A stretch of 64,000 bases of DNA from Rhizophagus irregularis (lineage: Eukaryota > Glomeromycota > Glomeromycetes > Glomerales > Glomeraceae), in the NCBI RefSeq assembly GCF_026210795.1, contig NC_089447.1:1552501-1616500 (forward strand). Direction: 5' to 3'. How positions within the stretch are numbered: position 1 is the first letter of the stretch; each line of letters begins with the position of its first letter. The position numbers and the translations under genes were made by a program. The notes below the pieces were generated by a model. The model did no database searches and was not told the DNA's origin. It saw nothing but the letters and a program-made list of their open reading frames with translations. Below, piece after piece: positions 35,132-49,784 of this stretch.

Positions 35132-35779
35132 ATACCATATTTTACATTTCAATTAGTTATAATTAATAAATCTTATTCACTTATATGATCTTGTTTTTAT
35201 TTTGTTATATCCATCGGCGATAGATCTTTATAATAGTGAGTTAGTATATGTTATTTTGATGAGTACATATTTCAAGTGAGGATAAAAAAGCAATAAATAT
35301 TAAGCAATATTTTTTTAAAAAAAAAATGATGCAAGTTCAATGTTTATTCAAAAAAAAAGAGTCCAGGACTAAATATGTGATTTCGAAACATCACACTAAG
35401 AGAGAAACAAGTACATAATATTTAATCATTTTTTATGATGTTTTACTCTTTTTTATGACTAATGAACCAAATAAAAATATTGTTCATAATTAATTCCTCG
35501 GATAAAAAAAAATCTATTATATTTTTTTTTTATCCAATAGAATAATATTATTATAGTCCAAATTCAAAATCCAAATAAAATATCCCTTATACGAAGTGAA
35601 AATCCATATTAAAGTCGATCCAAACTTTGACAGACCAGTTAATTTCGCTTCGTTTTGTAATATCCATCAATTTTGATGTATAAAATCCATAAAACTAGAG
35701 CAAAGCATAAGATTTAAAGAATATATGTCGTTCATTTATCATATGAGATAAAACGATAAAGAAAGTAGTAAATATATCT
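35132..35779. other. Intergenic region between convergent genes
   Basis: 3' flanks of eS30 (plus) and TFIIB (minus); AT-rich with T- and A-runs, including a T7A11-type dyad near 35310-35327. No gene is seen. Confidence 0.6.
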
Positions 35780-36769
35780 TTAGGGAGATGGTAAGTTTTC
35801 AAATCCGCCATATTTCTTTTCATCAAGTAACTTTTCTCTTTCAGTCCAAAGTAACTTGTAAGAATTTTTAATTGTTACTTCAGAAACACCAGTAACTTGA
35901 GCAACGTCTCTTGTTGACTGAGGCTGCTGATACAAACAAGAAGCCATATAGATACAAGCCGCCGCAACAGATACAGGAGATTTACCAGCTAAAGTACCGT
36001 GTTCTTTTGTTTTCATAGTAAGATCAAGAGCTGCCTTTTGAACTTCCATTCGAAGATGTAACATGGAACAGAAACGTGACATCAAATCTTCTGAAGCCAT
36101 TGTCGATACATTTGTTTCAAAAGTACGAATCAAAGTTTTAAAACATCTTCCGATTTCCTTTTTAGGGACTCGTGTAATAGCACATATCTCCTTAAATGTA
36201 CGTGGTACATTTTCTTGTCTACAAGCAATAAAGATACAAGCGGCAATAATTGATTCAGTACTTTTACCACGTAAAAGTTTTTCTTCTTCAACTCTCTTGT
36301 ATAATTGTTTTGCTATATCAGCAATTAATTTTGTTAGGCCAATAGCATCACTCATTGCGGCGATTTCTTTATATGCTTGAATAAGATTTTTCTCTCCCTT
36401 TACTGCATTTGCTCTTCCATGAACTTTATTAAGGTCTCTGGCCATTCCTGACCCACCATCTCTTCTTGAAATGACAGTATCTAATTGCGCACCATCAAGA
36501 AGTGGATTTGCAGCAGCACCAACACGAGAAGGATCATCACCTTCGTCATTAGCAAAGGTTCTCCATTCAGACCTGGTATCAATTATACGATCACCGAGAA
36601 CTAAACCGCAATCTCCACATACTAAATCACCATTAGCAAATTCTTCAATAATATTTGGTACAGGATTTTTACAATCTGGGCATACTAAACGAATATTAAG
36701 GTCTGGTAGAATTGCTTTAGGCCCCTGCTCCGTTGTAGGTTGAAGCCGTGGGAAAGGAATATTTGCCAT
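35780..36769 (-). CDS. SUA7: General transcription factor TFIIB
   Basis: A single-exon frame of 329 residues. The N-terminal zinc ribbon has Cys30, Cys33, Cys51 and Cys54 (VCPDCKNP ... LVCGDCGLVL). The B-reader/linker region follows, with SEWRTFANDEGDDPSRVG. Two cyclin-like repeats come next, the first with SIIAACIFIACRQENVPRTF, the second with SVAAACIYMASCLYQQPQST, then VSEVTIKNSYKLL. TFIIB bridges TBP at the promoter and RNA polymerase II and helps choose the start site. Lack of introns is unusual among its neighbours. All expected parts are present and length matches the family. Confidence 0.97.
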   Translation of the reverse strand: MANIPFPRLQPTTEQGPKAILPDLNIRLVCPDCKNPVPNIIEEFANGDLVCGDCGLVLGDRIIDTRSEWRTFANDEGDDPSRVGAAANPLLDGAQLDTVISRRDGGSGMARDLNKVHGRANAVKGEKNLIQAYKEIAAMSDAIGLTKLIADIAKQLYKRVEEEKLLRGKSTESIIAACIFIACRQENVPRTFKEICAITRVPKKEIGRCFKTLIRTFETNVSTMASEDLMSRFCSMLHLRMEVQKAALDLTMKTKEHGTLAGKSPVSVAAACIYMASCLYQQPQSTRDVAQVTGVSEVTIKNSYKLLWTEREKLLDEKKYGGFENLPSP

Positions 36770-37539
36770 TTATTCTAATGTAATAAGACATCATTAAAAT
36801 AATGATAAAATAATCTGTACATAAGCTTTTTATATGTAATATCTCTCCTGCCTATTACATAGGGCCAATACATCATTTTAACATATAATTATTGTTTTTG
36901 AACTATTCTAGTAAATACATTATACTTTACCTTTGTTTGAGTTGTAAAGATAGTTTGTGTAGTAAAAGTGTGTAAAGTGTTGATTGAGTACACGAAACTT
37001 TTATATTAAAGCTCGTTTCTCTATATCTATATATACACACATTTACAAGCTATTGTTAGCAAGCTTTTCTACGGCCTCATCAAACATATTTGTCTTAATT
37101 TCATAACTCTTACCTTCGGTATTTTGTTTCTCAGTTTCTAAATTATATTTTGTAACGTTTGTGCTATCTTTTGAATAGCTAAACGACACAAAATCAGATA
37201 GAAAGAGAAAAAAAATGAGAAAAAGGAAATCGGATGGTGAATAATTAAGATAAGACCTTTTATTTTTTTTTAAAGGAAAGAGAGGCTTTAATGTGGTTTA
37301 TAAATTATTAATTCAGCCGCAGTCAATTTAAAAATCACATGCTCTCTATATTGATCATGTGCACATGACAAATTTATTCTATGAATGACAAATCATATAG
37401 CAAATTTATTTATTTAAGTACTTACATATACACATGATTTAAATATTAGAGAATTTTAATTAAACAAATTAAACAGGAAAAAATAAGTTATACATAAAAA
37501 TTAATTTAATCCATTTAATCCCAAAAATATTCTACAAAA
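36770..37539. other. TFIIB upstream region and VPS26 3' flank
   Basis: About 770 bp. It holds the TFIIB 5' region, with ATATATACACAC microsatellite-like sequence near 37030, and the 3' side of VPS26. No gene is recognised. Confidence 0.5.
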
Positions 37540-38972
37540 CTATTCTTGGCCATCGTCTATACCATCATCAACTATAATATAATATAAATAGATTATTAAA
37601 ATCAATATTTCCAAAAAAAATAAATAAATAAAATTTCAACTTACTTTTTCTTCTGTAAATCGTAATCTCTTGTTGTTTAAAATATCGTCGATTTTCTTCG
37701 TCAACAAGTACAAGATTAAGATAATAACGTGTGGAAAACTTTTTGTTTACATCACGGAAAGTTGGGGTTAATTCGAAACCTCCAAGGAAGAGGCGAATGG
37801 GAATTGTTTCACCTATAGTTAACAAAATAATTAATAAAAAATAGTAAAGTTGTAAGTTATAAAACGGTCATAAGCTTACCGCGTACCGGAGCACCATCCA
37901 TAATTTCAAATTTAGTAATTGTCTCACTTTCATTATATTGATTTGGAGCTGAACATGAATTAAAAAAGTTAGTATTTTATTATTAAATTTCACCCAAAGT
38001 TTCATATTTCTAAATTACCTGCACCAGTCGTTTCGCGACGAATAATTGACAATTCCATATGTTTAATTTTTATGCGAACAAGTAGAAAATAAATTTTTCC
38101 TACAATTACATCTTTAAGATGGTATCTAATATAACGATGTAATTTTTGATTTACAATGATTATAATATAAAATCATGAAATAAATTCATATGCTTAAAGC
38201 TTACTTTGACTTATTGTATTCGAATTCAATATGTAAGCAGTCTTCAATACCAACTTCCATTTTGATAGAGCTATTTCCTTCTACCGGCATACGGTATGAA
38301 TAAACCCATATATCCTTTTCATTCACAATATCAGTTAAACGCCTTGAAATAGTTACACGAACGAAATATCTCAATTTGACATTTATTCCATGATAACTCT
38401 CATATTGTTTTTCGACATTTTTGAATTCAAAGTCAAAAAATTGTGGTTGACGCATTTCACCAGGTACTGCTAATTCCTGCACTAAGGAAGCGAATTCGTA
38501 ATGATTACCTCGATCATAGAAAAGTTCTGAAATATTTTAAAAATGAAGTTATGAAACAAATAACAACTGTATGACGAAAGATACGTAATGTATAGAATTA
38601 CCGATATTCCCCACAAATTCTATTTTAATTCCTTGATGTTCCAGCCTCTTTCCATCACGAGGTCTAATAGTTACCTTTATTTTAATTAAAAATTTTTAGT
38701 TCAATAATAACAATAAAATATATTAATTAAATAATAATTAATTACTCGGCCCGCTACGGTTTCGCCATCAAAGTATAGAGGAAATCTTTCGCGGCGATCT
38801 CTATCAACCTTAACTTCCACCAATTTTCTATTTTCTTCTCCATTAAAACGAATATCAATATCAACTGGCGCGCTGAAGCTAAAGAGACTCTGAAAATAAA
38901 AGTTTCTTTAGTATACAATTTCTCGAAATAGTATAGAAAGAAAAACTCTTAAAGTCAAATACAACCAACCAT
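37540..38972 (-). CDS. VPS26: Retromer subunit VPS26
   Basis: An arrestin-fold subunit of retromer, which retrieves cargo from endosomes to the Golgi or plasma membrane with Vps35 and Vps29. The first coding exon is only the ATG (38972-38970), followed by a GTTGGT donor and joining to SLFSFSAPVDIDIRFNGEEN. Later landmarks are [126 protein letters not shown] and TPTFRDVNKKFSTRYYLNLV. About seven exons, ending DDGIDDGQE at 37540. About 300 residues and intact. N- and C-terminal arrestin-like lobes are both complete. Confidence 0.95.
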
Positions 38973-39379
38973 TGAAATAACAGCTATAACAAACGTAAAA
39001 ACTCAAAAGTGTTGGAGCATGAAAAGAATTAATTCTTAATGATCATCAGTTACACACATGATATATTTTTATTTTATAAGCAATTAGGCCATTCAAATAA
39101 ACATATAATAATATTATGTTTAAATAAATTTAACTGCGATTTTCATGTTTATTTCGCTTAGTTTGTTTACTGTAAATCCCCCTCCTCCCTCAAACTTTTC
39201 ATAAATACTGGACGTTAAACAAACAATTATGTTGGATACAGTTTTTAATTTCTAAAGAAAGAACACGTATGTATGTATTGCAACAAGAAAATAAGTTTCC
39301 TTGATGAATAACAGTTTATAAATAAATAAAGTTTTTTATAAATTAATAGTCTTGTTAAAAATTAAATTATCATGAGGAA
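38973..39379. other. VPS26 upstream region and TAH18 3' flank
   Basis: AT-rich 407 bp, with CCCCCTCCTCCCTC at about 39178-39191 as the only GC-rich word. No gene is seen. Confidence 0.5.
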
Positions 39380-42255
<2,876 letters not shown>

Positions 42256-42640
42256 TTTTAATAAACGGCTATAAACAGTTATGAAATCGTAAAAATCATG
42301 AATTTATGATTTATATAATTCGTGCCTGTATCACGTGATTGATGTGACATCATATTATCACATCAAAATTTCTTCAATATAAAAAATTTTTATTTTAAAT
42401 TTTATTCTTTCTCTCACATCCTTGTGAACTTGAGGGTATGTATGGTTTTTATTATCAAACATCCATTGAAACTATATATCAGATGATAGAGAGAATTTAT
42501 TTTAAGTAATAACGTCATTAAGTAATACGAATTATGAATTTTATCCTAGAACAGTTCAATTTATTAAAAATTCAACCGTAATTTTTTTTAAAAAAAAAAA
42601 TATTTATACTAAATGATGTTAAAATAAATTAATAGAGAAA
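42256..42640. promoter_or_regulatory. Divergent upstream region of TAH18 and eL13, with a probable 5' UTR intron of eL13
   Basis: A GTATGT donor at about 42436 (after CTTGAGG) and a TTAATAG acceptor at about 42629-42635 would remove about 200 bp of the eL13 leader just before AGAAAATG. CACGTGATTGATGTG occurs at about 42332 near the TAH18 side. A T8A11 dyad lies at 42582-42600. Leader introns are common in ribosomal protein genes. Confidence 0.4.
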
Positions 42641-43512
42641 ATGAAGCACAATAATCGAATTCCGAACGTTCATTATCACAAGGATTGGCAGTTGCATGTT
42701 AAGACTTGGTTCGATCAGCCTGGACGAAAAAAGAGAAGAAGACTCAATCGTATCAATAAGGCCGCTCGAATTGCTCCACGCCCTGTCGAACTTTTGAGAC
42801 CAGCAGTAAGATGCCCCACACTTAAATATAATACTAAATTAAGAGCTGGTCGTGGATTCACTCTTGATGAGCTCAAGGTCGGATCGATTACTTATTTAAT
42901 ATTAAAATCAGAAATTTGTCATTTGATCTTGAACAAATCGTTATATCGGAAGGATTTTGAGCATTGTGAAATGAAAGGAGAGCGGAAAATTTTATTACTA
43001 ATATGGCAAAATCGTAAAATGTTAGTCAATTAATTAATTTATTGTTGTACCAACAGGAAGCTGGAATTCGTCGTAAAGAAGCACTTACTATTGGTATTCC
43101 TGTTGACCACCGACGCAAAAATCGATCAGTTGAATCTCTTCAACTTAATGTTCAACGTTTGAAGACATATAAGAGCAAACTCATTATCTTCCCTAAAAAT
43201 GCCAAAAAACCAAAGAAGGCTGATTCAGCGGTATTGTTCTAATTATTTTGTTAAAAAATAAATCAATTACACGGTTTAACATTTTTCTTGTTTTAGCCGG
43301 CTGAAACAGCCAATGCAACTCAACAAAAGGGCGCGGTCTTACCAATTAAACAAACATGGACGAGAGAAAAGGCTCGACCTATTACTGATGAAGAAAAGGC
43401 TGTTAGCGCATATGCTGTTTTGCGTAAAGCTCGCTCTGACGCCCGTCTTGTTGGTGTACGTGAAGTCCGTCGTAAGGCCAAGGAAGAGGAAGAAGCTACT
43501 AAGAAGAAATAA
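42641..43512 (+). CDS. RPL13: Large-subunit ribosomal protein eL13
   Basis: Exons 42641-42877, 43057-43230 and 43297-43512 join in phase to 208 residues. The N terminus [20 protein letters not shown] and [20 protein letters not shown], then [35 protein letters not shown] and [12 protein letters not shown], match eL13 of the 60S subunit. The C terminus is Lys/Glu-rich. Donor 1 is a slightly unusual GTCGGA. The length is close to the family's usual size (about 200-210). Highly basic, cytosolic. Apparently intact. Confidence 0.95.
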
Positions 43513-43792
43513 AATTAAAACGATTTAATTAAAATGTCATTAGTTTTAGTTTGATTAACATGTTAATGAAAAAATGTAAGTGATGACGGAGTTAGAGTAA
43601 CATTTAAGAAGTCTCACTGAAGCGCTTATTCAACATATATATATATAAAATTTAATTTTTTTTAAAAAAAAAAGTTATATAATTTATTAAATTGTAAAGT
43701 TTATAATATATTTATTTATTTATATTGCATCTAAAATGGTTATAAATTATTTTTTAATATCCATCTTATCCATCACAATTTTTATATTCTTT

Positions 43793-45419
43793 CTATGAAT
43801 AGACGGAATATTTTGACCCACTGTTTGAACTCTGCCCATTTGTTATATCTTCTCTGATTTTCCAAACATTTCTGACTTTTCCTAATCCAAAACATTTTTC
43901 ATATACATGATTTTGCACGATTTCAGTAAGTATCCAAATATTTGCCGCAAAGAAAACAATACTTGCTAACCATATGTTAAAGAATGTGTTCTCCCCTAGG
44001 AATTCAAGATTATAAGCTTGATAAAGCCAAAGTGCCTATTATATGTAAAAAAATCACTTTTATTTACTTATTTATTTTTTTTTTAAAAAAAAAATTTTTA
44101 TAGATACCTGGCCAACTATCCATGTGAGTAACATAAATAACCCTTTATAAAAAAATCTGATTGTCGTGGATTGAATTATGAGTGGAAATAGACATATATA
44201 CCACATAAAATACTAATTCAAATAAATGGATTAATTGTAATTTCATAATAATAAACGTTTCATATATTAATTCATGGATAATTTACCTGTGAAGTACAAA
44301 CTTTGTTATAAATCACAAATGCAAAAGTTTGAACGAAACATGCAAAAAATATATCTTTGCCAAATACGATTCCCAACAGTGTTACGATACTTATCTGGGG
44401 CAAAAATGCCAATAAAGCCATTATAGAACTTTTGGAAGCATCAAAGGTAAGATAAATATAGTAAAACCAGAGGGAAAAGTTGTGGCGATGATCTTTACGT
44501 GTTACGTGGTAAAGATAAGTTTCGTTGACAAATTCTAGTGAATATCTAAATATTTAAAAAGGATAGCTAATTTATTCAATGATTAGTTACAAACTTACAC
44601 GCAATAAGGATTTATATTTACTCTCATCGATAAAGGAACTTACAGGTAATACATGATTCCATTTAACAGGAAAAACACACCACCACTTATCAAAGCAAAT
44701 CTAATCCTTGTTGGACTCACAAATCTGACCAGTTTTCCAGTCCAATACTTTAAAGAATTTCTATCATGTTCCTTCTCCTTGCCCTTCCTTCGTAAACCCC
44801 AATAATCTTCATCATCCAATAAGACCAATAACGGTATAGCGTAAATAATAGGATAAATTTTAAAATGGACAGATATTCCATATAATATGCTTGCTGCAAA
44901 GAATTTTTTCACAAGCACCCAATACAAGGTCAAGAGTATCATAGCTCCAAGTAATGATTCCGCGTTTCCACGCGTTGAAATGTTTGCAACTACGGGATTC
45001 AAAAGCCACATCGCGGAATAATTAACAGCCTTTTGATCATGTAATCCTCGTAAACACAAAATTCTATGTATCAATATCCCAACTACAATATCAGCAATAA
45101 CAAACAAGAATTTGCCAAATGATTTGTGAATATAGATGTTCGGTGTTAATAAAAACGCAAGAAGAGGCGTATATCGATATGTCGCGCGCTTATATGGGCT
45201 TTCTCCCTTAGTGACAAAACACGCTGCGTCGGAAAAAACCTTATAATCTATATCAGTATATTTTACTTGCATATGCGCGTCTTGCCATTCGCCATAAATC
45301 AACATTCCTAAACGAATAAGTAAGGACAATAAACACAAGGTAGTAAAACTAAGCCTCGGTAGGTGCATTGTGATAGCTGTTAGAAGAATTATTATGAGGA
45401 GAGTAAAAAAAAATCTCAT
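43793..45419 (-). CDS. GPI14: GPI mannosyltransferase I catalytic subunit (PIG-M/GPI14)
   Basis: A polytopic endoplasmic-reticulum enzyme that adds the first mannose to the GPI anchor precursor from dolichol-phosphate-mannose. ATG at 45419 opens a hydrophobic N-terminal segment (MRFFFTLLIIILLTAIT). The luminal loop has the DXD-type motif in VKYTDIDYKVFSDAA, followed by GESPYKRATYRYTPLLA, both diagnostic. WLLNPVVANISTRGNAESLL and ISVHFKIYPIIYAIPLL are further family blocks. Downstream exons encode RKDHRHNFSLWFYYIYL and SQYFMWYICLFPL and further membrane helices, ending TAG at 43793. About 420 residues, roughly five exons. It diverges from EXO70 over 120 bp. Confidence 0.93.
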
Positions 45420-45539
45420 TTTCCCACGCTTTAATTAACTCGTGTAACTTCATCTGAGATCCACATTGCATAAAGTTAAACACATTTTTTACTAGGAGAA
45501 TAGCTTTGTCGTCGATAATATCTTTTTTTTTGATTCATT
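45420..45539. promoter_or_regulatory. Compact divergent promoter between GPI14 and EXO70
   Basis: 120 bp between the two start codons, with no clear TATA box. Shared regulation is inferred from spacing only. Confidence 0.45.
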
Positions 45540-48350
45540 ATGGACAGACTTGATGAAGAAAGTGCAGATCTAGATTTTCTTGAGGAAAATCTGAAAAATA
45601 CTGAAGCTCTGACAGAGAAAATGGTCTGTCTTCTAATAGGTTTTTTTTAAAATTAAAATTTATCAATTTCTGTGCTTAAAATTTTATTACATATGTAGTT
45701 TAAAAAATTAATAATTATTTTGACTATTACTCCTCTTATAGACTAGTATGCTTAATATATTTGATGATCGATTGGTGAGATTAGAGGCTTCAATTCTGCC
45801 AATTCACAAATCGACACTGACTTTAACCAAGTTGGCGGAGAGTATCCTTTTAACCTTTTATTTTAATCTAATTAATAAGGTTTAGGCGTATAATGTTCCT
45901 ATATCAACCATTTTTTCTTAGATATTGATAGGACTCGTAATGGAGTTTTGGAGATTATTGGATATTTTGATTTGGTAGAAAGAGAAGAAATGATGATAAA
46001 AAGAGGGTTGGTTTAAATTCTTTAATTCTCATAACATTCTCTAACTCGGTTTTTTTCTAAATGAGATTCATTTAATTAGTCCAAATGAAAATGATTTGGA
46101 ATCATATTTAAATTCTATTGGAAAATGTAAAAAAGCAATAGAAGTTTTGAGTGGAATGAGATTAAAGAGTAGTGAAAAAGTCATTGGGCAGTTGGTATGA
46201 AATAACGAATGAATTAAAATTAAATGTTTATTCTGCAATGCTGAAATTATTCAAATTATAGAAACAACTCTTAAAGGCTGCCATATTAAAATTGGAAGAC
46301 CTTTTTCGTTCATGGTTGACAAATAGATCTAATTCAATCGAACCACTTTCTTATATAACAAAAAGTAAAAAATTCTATTAAAATATAATTTTAAATTATT
46401 CAAGTATTATTTACATAATTTGAATCTTTATTCTCAGATCTTGATATACCCGGAATTCCACAAGGGCCTTTACAAAACCTTGCAACATTATCTTCATATC
46501 TTTCATCTTTTGGTCCAGAAATTGGATACAATAGTGATTTTGTAAAAGTTTATATTGAAGTACGTTCAACATATCTTACAAAATCATTAAAAACATTAGC
46601 GCAGGGTTCTATTAGTACTGCAGAAAAAAGAAGTACTCCAGTATATGAGAAAGGAACTTGTGGGTTTAACTCATATACGGATGCCATTTTAAAAATGTTT
46701 AAGGTATTTTTTAAGCATCAAATTTATTGTTTATTTTTTACTTTATTTTAATACTTAGTAAATTGATTAGACAGAATATGAAATAGCAGAGAAAATTCTT
46801 CCTTCAGAAAGTGTTATGCCCGGATACAGAGACACAATACAAATTCCACTAGATAATTATGTTGAAACTGGCAGAACATTGACTAATCGTATAAAAAAAA
46901 ATATGCAAACAGATGTATTTTTGGCTTTTGATATGATGGAATCATTGAATAAAAATGTTGGTTCTTTCGAAGAAGTGTTTAGAGTATGTGAGAAATTTTC
47001 TACTTTTCTTTCACTTTTGATCTTTTGAATTTTTATCAATGTTTATTATTAATATTTAACTCTAATTAAGCTTGCAGGGAAAAAAGATTCAGCTTATAAC
47101 GAACTCTTATATTCATTAAGAGCAGTTGCACTTTGTTCATTCCCAGAGTTTATAGACGAAATTAAAGTAAAGCTTTTTTTTAAAATTTTTTTTTTTAAAA
47201 AAAAATGTTGATTTATTTATCAAATATTTACATTATTATCAGAATAATCGTGCAAAGACGATGAATATTCCAAGCGATGGTACTATTCATGAATTAACAA
47301 TAACAGTATGTTATTATTTTACGAAATAAGTTGTTGTAAAAAGATGAACTTGCTAAGGAGACATTTAAAAAAAAAAATTATTATTTTTTTAGACTTTACA
47401 ACACCTAAAGCGGTTAACTGATTATCAAGAAACAGTTGAGACAATGCTATTGACTTTAGGAGACGGTAATTGGAATTCTTCAGAGAAAGACGCTAATTTT
47501 TCACGAGACAAAACAGGACGTGGTGTATCTGGAAATGTTGTTATTCAACACTATTTTGGTATTATCATTAATATTAGTGTATATGATTGTATATATGTTT
47601 TATTAATGATTTTTTAACTTATTCTCACCAAAATTATTTAGCTGATGTTTTAGAAAGTTTGTCTAACACACTAGATTCCAGATCAAAGTCATATAAAAAG
47701 ACTGCGCTGACGTGTATTTTCCTATTAAATAACTATCATCATATTTTGAAAAGTGTAAGGTCCCAATTTTACTCTGTTTTAGATCCAGATATTGAACGTA
47801 AATATGAGAAAATGGTCAAAAAATATAATGATGGCTATCAAGACACGTATGTTATTCAATGATTTTTATATTTAATGAACTTGAAAGCTAATTACTACTT
47901 CTTTGATCTTTAGATGGAAGCCATGTTTTTCAAATCTTATGGACACTACATGGGTTCGAGGTGGTTCCGCACTAAAGGCTTTAGGATCAAACGAAAAATC
48001 AATTGTTAAAGAAAAATTCAAGGTAATAAGATTATATCTGTTTATACGTTTTTTTTAAAAAAAAGTGATCGATCAAAATTAAGAAATTTATAATTATAAA
48101 ATTATAATAGAATTTCAACACAGAATTCGAGGAAACATACAAAGTTCATAAAAGTTATGCAATACCCGACCCCGACTTACGTATTCAGGTTATCAAAGAT
48201 ATTAAGATTGTTTTAATGCCTGTATATAATCGATTCTTAGAAAAATATCAACAAACGGAATTTTCCAAAAATCCTACTAAATATATTAGATATGATCCAC
48301 AAACTTTGGAGAATATGGTTAATAGATTATTTGACGGATCTATATATTAA
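45540..48350 (+). CDS. EXO70: Exocyst complex subunit EXO70
   Basis: Exo70 tethers secretory vesicles to the plasma membrane by binding phosphoinositides and Rho GTPases. The product (start MDRLDEESADLDFLEENLKN, ATG 45540) has the N-terminal coiled segment, then LDIPGIPQGPLQNLATLSSY, VYIEVRSTYLTKSLKTLA, and the C-terminal helical rod with FLLNNYHHILKSV, KEKFKEFNTEFEETYKVHKS and YNRFLEKYQQTEFSKNPTKY. It ends MVNRLFDGSIY at 48350. The last blocks (YNRF...KYIRY) are the most conserved part of the family and carry the membrane-binding patch. About 14 exons, all joining in phase where checked; roughly 620 residues. In hyphae this protein is expected at growing tips. Confidence 0.93.
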
Positions 48351-48534
48351 AATTTTGAGAATTTTTAAATAATTTATTTATTACATATAGAATATTTATT
48401 ATATGTATTATTTATTTGGTTAATTTAATGATTACATTTTTGTTTACAAAAAGTAATAATACAGTGACTATAGAAATTAATTCACCGGTTAGTAACATAA
48501 ATAAATTATTAAATATATATTTATTACACCCAAT
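48351..48534. other. Short gap between convergent genes
   Basis: 184 bp of AT-rich sequence containing the 3' ends of EXO70 and the myosin light chain. Nothing else is seen. Confidence 0.5.
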
Positions 48535-49329
48535 TTACGATAAAAGAATTTTTTTTATAAAATCTAATAATAAGATAAAAATAGTTAAAAAAAACAAAAC
48601 GAATATAAAAAAAAAACAAGTTAAATTAACGTACCTTCATATTTAATATTTCCATTCTTATCAACGTCAACTATTTTAATTAAATCGTCTACTTCGGCTT
48701 CGGAAAGTTTCTCACCTAAACTTGTTAAAACTAATCATAATATAAACTAATTTTAGAATTTCCTTTTTTTTGTTATTAAAAAAATTTTTTATTTACAAAC
48801 CATATTTTACTTCACCAACTGATATATAACCAGTTCGATCTTTATCAAAAACTTGAAATCCTTCAAAAATTTCTTCATATGATGCCGCAGGCGCAAATCC
48901 ATCAGGACGTAAAAGAATTTCAAGAAATTTATCAAAACTAACTATAATAAATTATTAAGATTTTTTTTTCTTCTTTTTTTTAATGTTAAAATAAAATTAA
49001 ATAAATAATTTTACTTTTTGGTCCAGCTCCTTTAGCGAGCTCAGCTACTTCAGCATTTGTTGGATTTTGATTTAAAGCGCGTAATAAATCACCTAATGCT
49101 TCACCAGGAATTGTATCATTACCCTCTTTATCAAAAAGTTTGAAGGCTTTATGATATTCTAAAATAAAAAAGGTATTTATTTTATATAAATAAGCCTATT
49201 CCTTAAAACTATTTTTTTAAAAAAGATAACTTTTCATTACCTTCTTTTCGTTCCTATAGTACAAATATAGATATCAATAAATAAATAAATTAAAATAAGA
49301 AATTTTATTTTTCAAAAAATACTCACCAT
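48535..49329 (-). CDS. MLC1: Essential myosin light chain, EF-hand protein (Cdc4/Mlc1 type)
   Basis: About 142 residues with degenerate EF-hands: YHKAFKLFDKEGNDTIPGEA, FQVFDKDRTGYISVGEVKYV (the best-preserved calcium loop), and LIKIVDVDKNGNIKYEDFIK. ILLRPDGFAPAASYEEIFEG is the linker typical of Cdc4/Mlc1 light chains rather than calmodulin. It binds IQ motifs of class II and V myosins and is needed for cytokinesis in yeasts. The first coding exon is the ATG alone (49329-49327, ATG|GTGAGT). A 13-nt exon follows (ERKE plus one base), then YHKAF. The final exon (DFIKKILLS, stop at 48535) is found through an ATTATTAG acceptor; without it the protein would end early at KYEGTLI. Confidence 0.88.
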
Positions 49330-49784
49330 AACGTAATTAATTATAAAGAGACAATGGGTAATCCTCAAAATTTGGTATTTTATAATCTATGTTGTGTAAC
49401 AATCTATAAATAAGGAGCAATAAATAATATGGTTTTTCTTATTTGGTACACAAATCGACATGCCGATTTTATAAACTGAATTTATTCTTTTTCTTTATTG
49501 CTTTATAATTTTATAATTTTATTTAAATTTTAAAAAATATAGGAGATTGTAATACGATAAATAAATTTTTTGATTTTTCATATCATGAAAATTATTGTAC
49601 CTTTATTGCCTCGGATACCCTTGTAGTCAGGAATAAAATGAAGTAAAATGAAGTAGAAAAAAATATTTCATTTAGATAATAAAGGATATCTATGAAGATT
49701 CCAGTAGGAATAATTCATTTTCTTATAGTCTTACCATAAATGCAGTTCTCGTTAACCCGTTAAAATTTGTGACTTTTGTACTAC
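49330..49784. other. Upstream region of the light-chain gene and 3' flank of ISY1
   Basis: About 455 bp, AT-rich. AAAATGAAGTA is duplicated at about 49635-49660. No gene is seen. Confidence 0.5.

Noticed and set aside
36063-36743. Plus-strand frames opposite TFIIB
   Set aside because: Shadows of a fully conserved single-exon TFIIB gene.
42878-43056. snoRNA in the eL13 intron
   Set aside because: No convincing pair of C and D boxes with a terminal stem, or H/ACA layout, could be made out.
48416-48646. Plus-strand frame after EXO70
   Set aside because: It overlaps the last exon of the light chain on the other strand and is Asn/Lys/Ile-rich with no motif.
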